64,000 nt of DNA, taken from positions 1,373,409 to 1,437,408 of the forward strand of contig JAJEKV010000087.1 of the NCBI GenBank assembly GCA_021234155.1, written 5' to 3'. This stretch comes from Isoetes taiwanensis (taxonomy: Eukaryota; Streptophyta; Lycopodiopsida; Isoetales; Isoetaceae). Below, in pieces: positions 57,487 to 64,000 of this stretch. A model generated the notes under the pieces. That model was not told the origin of the DNA. It saw only the letters and a program-made list of their open reading frames with translations, and ran no database searches. Numbering within the stretch: position 1 is the first letter of the stretch; each line of letters starts with the position of its first letter. Made by a program: the position numbers and the translations under genes.

Positions 57487-58414
57487 ATGGATAATGAGGT
57501 CGACATTATTGTTCACAGTTCTCTTTTCCACCTGCAATTCTAGATGGAACTGTTCATACCCATCTACAAAAGCTTAGTTGCAGGAGAACTCAGCTACCTA
57601 AACCTTCACAAGGCATTCATATGCCTCAAAATCCTCCTTTCCTTCCATATATTTCGTCTCATGGCCCAATGTTTGTTCCTCTTGTCCATAGCCATAAAAC
57701 ATTTCAATCAAATTCTGTGGACCAAAAGCGAATGTCCACGTATTAGCTCAATGCTATAAACTACAGCCAAGATCCTTGGCTGAATCTAAACCAAAATGCC
57801 CATCCACCTATTGTCATGAATCAAAGCAATAATGTGCTTGACTCCAAAGTCAAAGTGACGTCTGTAAAGAGGCAACGGAGTGAAGCAAAGAACAACAGGA
57901 ATACCTTAAAGAAATGCAAGGGAGAAAGGGAAGATGGAAGCGTCAAGTATGCACGCTGGGAGTTTCTTTGATTCATGTTCGTGGGGAAATGCAGAATGAG
58001 TTCTCAAAGCCACCCAAACAAGGCATCAATTTATGGAATGCAGTCTTGACAAAATTAGTGGGATTGCATCCAAACTTTGACAAGGATGCAGAATCATGTA
58101 GGAAGAAGTGGAATGCCTTACACAAGGAATACATGGCTGTCAAAGCACACAATAACATTTTTGGAAATGAGCGAGCAGAGGAGAGCCAATGGTATTCATT
58201 GATAGATGATTATATGGGTCATCGTGCCAATGTAACAAAGGCTGTTCATGGGGGAGCGATCTCTTCCACTTGCGATGAAGATGTGGAGGAGGAAAAACCA
58301 TTTGTCTCCAAGAAGAATGCAAGAGACAAGAAGTCTCCCTTGTTGGAGGAAATGAAAGAAGGCCGGGGAAAACTTCTAGAGAAGATGTCACAGTATAAAC
58401 ATTGCTATACATGA
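57487..58414 (+). pseudogene. Trihelix/Myb-SANT-like protein 1, copy 2
   Basis: Same structure as the copy at 47594: an untranslated first exon ending CTACAG|GTAAAT near 57150, an intron of about 340 bp, then ATG 57487 right after the acceptor. It has lost about 20 bases near the start and 13 bases at the first helix (around 57960), so the first helix is shifted. From there to TGA 58414 the frame is good: INLWNAVLTKLVGL, CRKKWNALHKEYMAVKAHN, then FGNERAEESQWYSLIDDYMG, the part deleted in copy 1, and an acidic/Lys-rich tail. The lesions of the two copies are complementary, which shows that the parent gene was intact. Confidence 0.75.
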
Positions 58415-60244
58415 ACTATTTATCATTGTTCTTTTATCCATTGTGCAGATTGAGTAATCGTTGACAAAAGTTACTCATTAAGGATGTCATCAAGCTTGAT
58501 AGGTTGCATTCGTGAAGCATCTTCTAATGTGTAGCTACAATGTGTTATGTTGGGAATGCTATATAGTTACCAATGGAAGTGTTTGTTTGGTTGCCTTGTT
58601 GTTGCGAGAGAGATATGATAGGTATTGTGTGGAAGTGTCTGTTTGATTTGTGTTGTTGTGTTACGACTCAATGCCGGCTTGGGGGAGCGGCTCAGGCTCA
58701 ACGCACTTGGAATTAATATTTCTAAAAGCTAGTAAATAACTTGTCAAGGGTAGCTTATTTCTTAAGTTATGAACCTTGGGTCAAGGAAGGTAGATTATAT
58801 TTTACAAGTACTTGCCACAATGGACTCATGAATGAAGTTCAATCGGATTTTGGACGAGTTGGGGAGTATATCTTAAAAGAATACGTACCATAATCCTTTT
58901 GCTTATCAGCCACTATGAATCAGCGTGAAAAAATTTCTAATAATGAAATCTAGAAAACCATATCGAGGAATAGATCTTCATGAATATTTTGAGCATTTTG
59001 CATATGGCAATTTTGTATCACAAATACCATCCCCTACTGGTGGGCATATTTCCCCTTGGTAAATGCAACTTGAGTTCTAAAACTATATTTTATCAATAGA
59101 GATAACATAAAATAACCAACGCCTAAAAGGAGACGAGAATTTTCGATCTAGGAATTTAACTTGGATCAAAATGTGGCAATCTTTTACACGTTAACCTTAT
59201 AGCTAGCTTAGCTTTCAAGGGTTCTAGAACCATGATTTGCATAGCTCGTCTAGGTCTATTTGGCATCTTAATTCCTAAAACCAGGATTTGCATGATATAC
59301 TAATAATTTTGTCTAGGTTTGTCAATATAATACACACCATCTATATACCACATCTTGAACTTGGTAAATGCAACTTGCACTTTTGATTAAAAGCACACTT
59401 GGTAAATGCAACTTGCACTTTTGATAAAAAGCACACACTGGCCATGATCATTTATAGGACTTTGATTAACAAAGCATACAAATCGTAATTGAAGAATATA
59501 TTTATGGTACCCGCTTACTTCTCATTTTGTAGATAGGGAATTATATGGGAGCAAACAACCTGGCAATGTAGTATCTTGTTGCAATCAAATGCTACATCTT
59601 CCATGGGATCGTCTACTTGATATATCTTGTTGTGAGTAGACTTTTAAGTACTCATTAAAGTAGAGTTTCTACATCAATGCAAAGAAGCTTATCTGCATGT
59701 AGGTTGTGACAAAATATCCAAGACATTTCCAAAGCTCAAAGGCATGTAGGCAACACTTCAAAATTGTGCAAGTTATGGCCATGACAAAACTGCATCAGCA
59801 CAAGTGATTTGAAGGGGATTCTGAGGTTAAACATTTAAAACAAGGCCACATAAAGGAATGTTGGCTCGTGTTCTGCTCCCGTATCCAATCCCCTTGTGAC
59901 ACTGGCAGATATTTTAACCCAGGAATTACACTAAACTTTATTTTTAACTGGAAGTTATTGTTTTCTTTTTAGAACTTTATCCTGAAAGTATACTAAAGGT
60001 AAGAGAATTGGCTAGTAAAAGTTATGAGAATGAAGAGTAAAATTTGCAGAATGACACAGTAAAAATAGTAGAAAGATTAGTAAAAATTCAAGAATGACAC
60101 AGTAAAATCAGTTCGAAATATCAGTTCAAGATTTGCCATTCATTGAAAAAGTTCTCAACTCGGTTACATTGAAAAAGTAAAAATATGGAAAGTCGTGTAA
60201 GAGGCCTTTGCCCTAAGTAAAACTGTAAATACTTCAAATCTCCT
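58415..60244. other. Spacer without a recognisable gene
   Basis: AT-rich. Contains a 38-bp perfect-but-one tandem pair at 59360-59435 (CTTGGTAAATGCAACTTGCA...), with a partial third copy near 59055. No domain-bearing frame. Probably the far 3' region of the leftward recombinase gene. Confidence 0.45.
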
Positions 60245-61310
60245 TTACACTTGATCTAGCTGCAAAATTTTTACCAACTCGGACAAATCAATGTTTCTTC
60301 CTCCAGGTACAATGATACAGTTATGAACTGTTCCTCCTGAAAAGCTAGTATTGCCAACTTCCACTAACAAGTTGAAGGCCTTTCTCAATCTCACATCTTT
60401 TCCTGCAATTTCTTCGAGGGAACCATTGTCGAAGAAAGGATCATCTAAATCACACAGAGGTGTCGGAATAATGGGATTCATAGCAGCGCAGCAGAATCTT
60501 CAGTTGCAACATTACCAACCAATTTCATACTACCTGCACAAGTACAATCATCTATTCAACTACTATCGCTAATTTATAAATCCTAATAACCACTAAATTA
60601 TAATTACTAACCTGCCGAAGAATCGACATTCTGAGGTGCCTCCATTAGAAAAAAGTACATGTATTCTCATTGATGATCATAGGACCTTACTTCACTCCCA
60701 TATACCTCATCAAACATCAAGTGGTGCCATCGTCATTGAAAGGCTTTCCGATTATCGACATTGCGACTTTACACTTCAAATCTTTAGTTTTATCATACCT
60801 AATTGAAAACAAATATATAAGAATAAACCCTAGAATAATTAAAGCTACCAAAAGGAAGGCTACACTTACCGCTTGTATGCTCCAGTAGTCCTGTACCCTG
60901 TCACATCCATTCCAACTTCCATGGAAACATTCACCCTTGCTAGCATACTAACAACTGATGTTCTTCCAGATTTACCCGAAAACTTACATTCAACGCCTAT
61001 TGTCTTCAACATATATTTCATCCAAGATCCTAACACTTTTGCGCTTACTCTATGCTTTTTGTTGTACCAGACCTGCAACAGATAAGTTTAAGTAGTGCAA
61101 ATTAAATTAAAAAAAAAAAGCAGAAAAATACTTACATGTGATTTTGGTGAATTGATGCACTGCATGAATATGAACCATGGTGCATTTTCATCTTCAGGTT
61201 TAGGTAAATGTCGAACAAGACATTTAAATGTCAGCACAACATCATCTTCAAAACATCGAACAAACCATCATTCATTTAAATTGGATTTATGTCAGGATTT
61301 TGGACCATTT
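60245..61310 (-). pseudogene. Tyrosine-recombinase (Crypton/DUF3504-like) C-terminal gene, spliced
   Basis: Exon a (about 61300-61136; WFVRCFEDDVVLTFKCLVRH, ends SPKSH) joins through a 63-bp GT-AG intron (61135-61073) to VWYNKKHRVSAKVLGSWMKY, then FSGKSGRTSVVSMLARVNVS and VGMDVTGYRTTGAYKR. A 71-bp GT-AG intron (60869-60799) then joins to YDKTKDLKCKVAMSIIGKP, TGA at 60717. The alignment is to the second half of tyrosine recombinases: R of the H-x-x-R box is present (SGR), its His is not. The G-H-R box reads GYR. The presumed nucleophile Tyr is the first codon after the intron. The downstream frame 60481-60245 (NPIIPTPLCDLDDPFFDNGS) may be a last exon. The N-terminal half with the first catalytic Arg is not found. 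Likely inactive. Confidence 0.65.
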
Positions 61311-61440
61311 TGACACTGCAACTTTTTCCTAGGTTAATAAATTTGCATCAAGAATATAACTTTTTTTTATAACAGCACAACATGATTGCATTAAAAATCG
61401 AAAATATTTTACATATGTGTGTCGAGTGACATAATGCCAA

Positions 61441-62650
61441 TTACTTCTCAGAAGTGACCCCTAGAGATATCATAGCTTTCTTCCTCACTTCCACAGGTAT
61501 TGTAACCCTAGCAGTCTTGCCTGAGATGACCTTTGGGGTCCATGAAAACAAAATAGTATCTAACTCAACCCAATCATCCCCTTCAATAGGGTTTTTTTTC
61601 TATTTCTTTGTCCAATAGTCTCTATATCTTTCTTCCTCTACCACTGCATTTAACTGGTGCACTGGACAACACCACTCCACACGAACTTTGTTGACATTGC
61701 GGTCACCCACTTCTTTGCAAACATCTGAGATGATGTAACCCATCCACACAGGGTATATCTCTTTGCGCTCTGGTACTATAAGTGCAAATTGATGGCAAAG
61801 CAAGTCATCTTTGGGATCATAATCCTTCAGCCCGAGATATTTAGGCCTTCCTTTCCTAGGACCAACATATAATTTTTCAGCAACTGGAGGAGCCATCGAC
61901 TTACGAATACTACTAACCACATCATCAACTTCCTCAGGTGTTATCAAGTCTCTCCACCTAGACTTAGGTAGCCATCCATCTTTCAGTTCATCAGAGGATG
62001 TGTCTACTTGTCCCAATAATCCATGTGCCTATGTCCAATAATCTATCAATGCAAGGTTGGTATCATCAGGGTTATTTTTCCAATACTTAATGTATTCAGA
62101 AATGCCGTCCAATGTGCTTTGCAATGAATCCACTTTACAAAAGGGTTAAGAGCTTTTGGTTGACCCCGGGGAATCTTAAATTTACCATTTTCATCTTCAT
62201 GCCATATAGGTACTCCCTCATCTGGCCTCCATTTATCATCTAAAGGTCTCATCTTCCATTGCATTATTGGCTTACTTCCCATGACCCAAAAAGTGTACTG
62301 AAGAGGTAGATTGACCTTCCATATCAAGAGCATAACCTTCGATAAAATTCTTCCAATCAACCACCTCTTGTATGATCAACCCTATAGGAGAAGGTGAAAT
62401 GCATTCACTAAGAACTTCCATTAGTCTAGGAAGATTAGTCACAGTTTGAGATTCTGGAAAGGGTCGGAAGGAGCAGCAGCAATCCACCTATATTCGAAAG
62501 TCTTATTCATGCTATTTGATGGAGAAAGAAGCAATAAGGAAGGATCTATCCATTCTTCATAGTATACTTGGTGTTTAACATGATTTTCGAATTCTATTTT
62601 CTTGGTTCTTATTGGTAAGCAGATGACAAATTGCAATCTATTCAAAACTG
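61441..62650 (-). pseudogene. Unassigned gene between recombinase and trihelix 2
   Basis: Pieces: FENHVKHQVYYEEWIDPSLL (about 62600); LPRLMEVLSECISPSPIGLI (about 62440); KPIMQWKMRPLDDKWRPDEG and NPFVKWIHCKAHWTAF (about 62280-62090); a shift to NNPDDTNLALIDYWT and an in-frame TAG; then one long frame (62016-61600) with LKDGWLPKSRWRDLITPEEV, YVGPRKGRPKYLGLKDYDPK, FALIVPERKEIYPVWMGYII, VRVEWCCPVHQLNAVVEEE and YRDYWTKK. A TAG interrupts, and the frame runs on through DWVELDTILFSWTPK to TAA at 61441. The VW-x-G...V-x-V-x-W-C-x-P pattern resembles small beta-barrel modules that follow transposon proteins in algae and early plants, but I cannot name a family. It may be the upstream part of the recombinase gene. 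Confidence 0.55.
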
Positions 62651-62829
62651 GCTAAGCTAGCTGGGTAAGGTTTTGGCCTTTCGTATTTAATTATGGATGG
62701 CATGTGGTTGGTCTTAGTTTGGCAGAAGCTCAAGTTTTCTGCTCGGATTCATTCATCTTTTTTGGCAAGTAGTATTTCTTCAACTGTATCACGTTCCTTG
62801 ATTTTTATATGCATTTGCAATTGTAGCTG

Positions 62830-63461
62830 CAATCTCTAAGCCTTGCCTCTTAATGGCAAGTGTCTCTCCATGCAACTCTTTCTGCATACTCTCTTGCCTT
62901 GCACGCCATTCCATCTTGGATTCTTCACTGTTTTGCATCAAATTGATCCATCTACACCACGAGGCATTCTACCCCTTTTCTTCCCGCTGCTATACTCCAG
63001 GGGATTATCATTACCATCAATATTTCCACCATCAGGATCCACTGGTGTATTTGGGATCTCATTGACATCATCCTCATCTTGCATGATGTATGGGTCATTC
63101 CCTTGTATGGATTAACCAAATAAAATTTAGAGTATGAATGTAACATGAATAAATAAAATGACTAGAATAAGTACTACCTAGTGTTGAATGTGGATTGGTG
63201 AAAGAGCTTGAAATGGAAGATTCGGACACAAGGCCACCAGGATTAACTGATGTCTTTCTTCCATACCATCTGTCCATTGCATCATAAACACCCATGAAAA
63301 AGTTAGGAGGCAAATTGCAATCTTTGCGCTCCGCACTAGACATTTGCCAGTAGCTATTTCGCCCGCTAGGAATTTCCCTCTCATAATTATTGATCTTGTT
63401 AAAGTCTCCTGCCAACCCCTCCCATTTTGTCAAGCAAGCTTTATGAGATCTTCTAACCCAA
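62830..63461 (-). pseudogene. Trihelix/Myb-SANT-like protein 2, copy 2 (5' truncated)
   Basis: Matches 48807-49437. It begins at the duplication break 63461 inside the trihelix domain (LTKWEGLAGDFNKINNYERE) and continues GRNSYWQMSSAERKDCNLPP and VYDAMDRWYG. Exon 1 ends at 63178 and a 76-bp intron (63177-63102) leads to exon 2 (MQDEDDVNEIPNTP). A 4-base deletion after RGVDGS shifts the frame. The first trihelix helix and the promoter are missing. Confidence 0.75.
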
Positions 63462-64000
63462 ATTCCACTGCCATAAGCGGCAGTTACCTACATGGCATCA
63501 ATTGCCATGAAATTTAACTATCATAGCCGATGTTGTGATTCTACTGCAGTGCCACATAGACGAATGTTCACATTGCAATCAAATTTCTGGAATTTGAACT
63601 GAACGGGCCTCTACCATCGGACCTCTACCATCAGATCTCTGATCTAAACCAGAAGCTAGTAGCCTATTTCTAGAGGTGTTCTCTCATGCGTTGGGGAAAT
63701 TCCCGAACACTGTTTTGCTACCGTCCACGTTGGCCAAAAATCCGTCCTATGACCCAACACGCCGGATCTCTTACGCCCAGTTCCTCCCCGGAATAGTAAT
63801 AACCGGCATTTATATCGTGTTTTAATTTCGATTTCTAGTCCTTTTTCTGGATTGGAGAGAGGAGCAGCCCATTTCTTCCCATTTCTTCCTTCTTCTTGAT
63901 TCGTGTATACTTGAGGGTAGGCATTTGTAGCCCTATTATTCTCGGCACCTGAAGCTTCTCCCCCGTGGCATTGTCCTTTGTGCGATTTTCTCCAACTTGG
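63462..64000. other. No supported gene
   Basis: Beyond the tandem block. A small repeat (CTACCATCGGACCTCTACCA) lies at about 63612. The last 150 bases are pyrimidine-rich on the plus strand (CCCATTTCTTCCCATTTCTT), which could be the 5' end of a gene beyond the window. Confidence 0.35.

Larger units (their letters stand above)
50071..63461. repeat. Tandem block, unit 2 (with transposon insertion)
   Basis: B3 remnant (-), Mutator-like element, trihelix 1 (+), recombinase (-), unassigned gene (-), trihelix 2 (-). Without the transposon it is about 7.1 kb. Confidence 0.75.

Overview
This window looks like nuclear DNA of a land plant. It carries fragments of plant-type gene families: a B3 DNA-binding domain, trihelix/Myb-SANT proteins, a PLS-type pentatricopeptide repeat (PPR) protein and a secreted glycine/tyrosine-rich wall-type protein. 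These are separated by AT-rich spacers and dense mobile elements. GT-AG introns can be read in several genes and there are no bacterial operon features. The repeat load and the mix of element types would suit a large seed-free plant genome (fern or lycophyte), but the sequence does not fix the lineage. Almost every recognisable gene is broken, so this is mainly a graveyard of mobile elements and duplicated gene pieces.

Layout. 0-5.5 kb: an edge fragment, a Gly/Tyr-rich secreted-protein gene with one internal stop, and tandem duplications. 5.5-20.5 kb: copy A of a roughly 2-kb segment, split by a 12-kb L1-type LINE on the minus strand. That LINE has ORF1, ORF2, a poly(A) tail and target-site duplications, and carries a second LINE on the plus strand and another insertion. 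20.9-23.9 kb: a tRNA-derived SINE and a tandem array whose units carry heat-shock-element-like GAAnnTTC clusters. 24.5-30.5 kb: a minus-strand element flanked by 41-bp direct repeats, then about 4.8 kb without a gene. 30.9-31.6 kb: a PPR pseudogene. 34.5-37.7 kb: a spliced, decayed gene joining a ParB-like domain to a beta-class amino-methyltransferase, with a phased palindrome array in one intron. 42.4-45.9 kb: copy B of the duplicated segment, inverted, with its own LINE. Copies A and B serve as empty sites for each other's insertions.

46-63.5 kb: a tandemly repeated block of B3 gene (-), trihelix gene 1 (+) and trihelix gene 2 (-). In the second unit, a tyrosine-recombinase gene and an unassigned gene lie between the two trihelix genes. 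A 6.3-kb Mutator-like element, with terminal inverted repeats, a 9-bp target duplication, subterminal GGGGAGGTTTCC arrays and a decayed transposase gene, sits at the junction of the two units.

The best candidates for undescribed biology are the ParB-methyltransferase gene, the trihelix/recombinase block with an intron just before the presumed catalytic tyrosine, and the HSE-bearing satellite.
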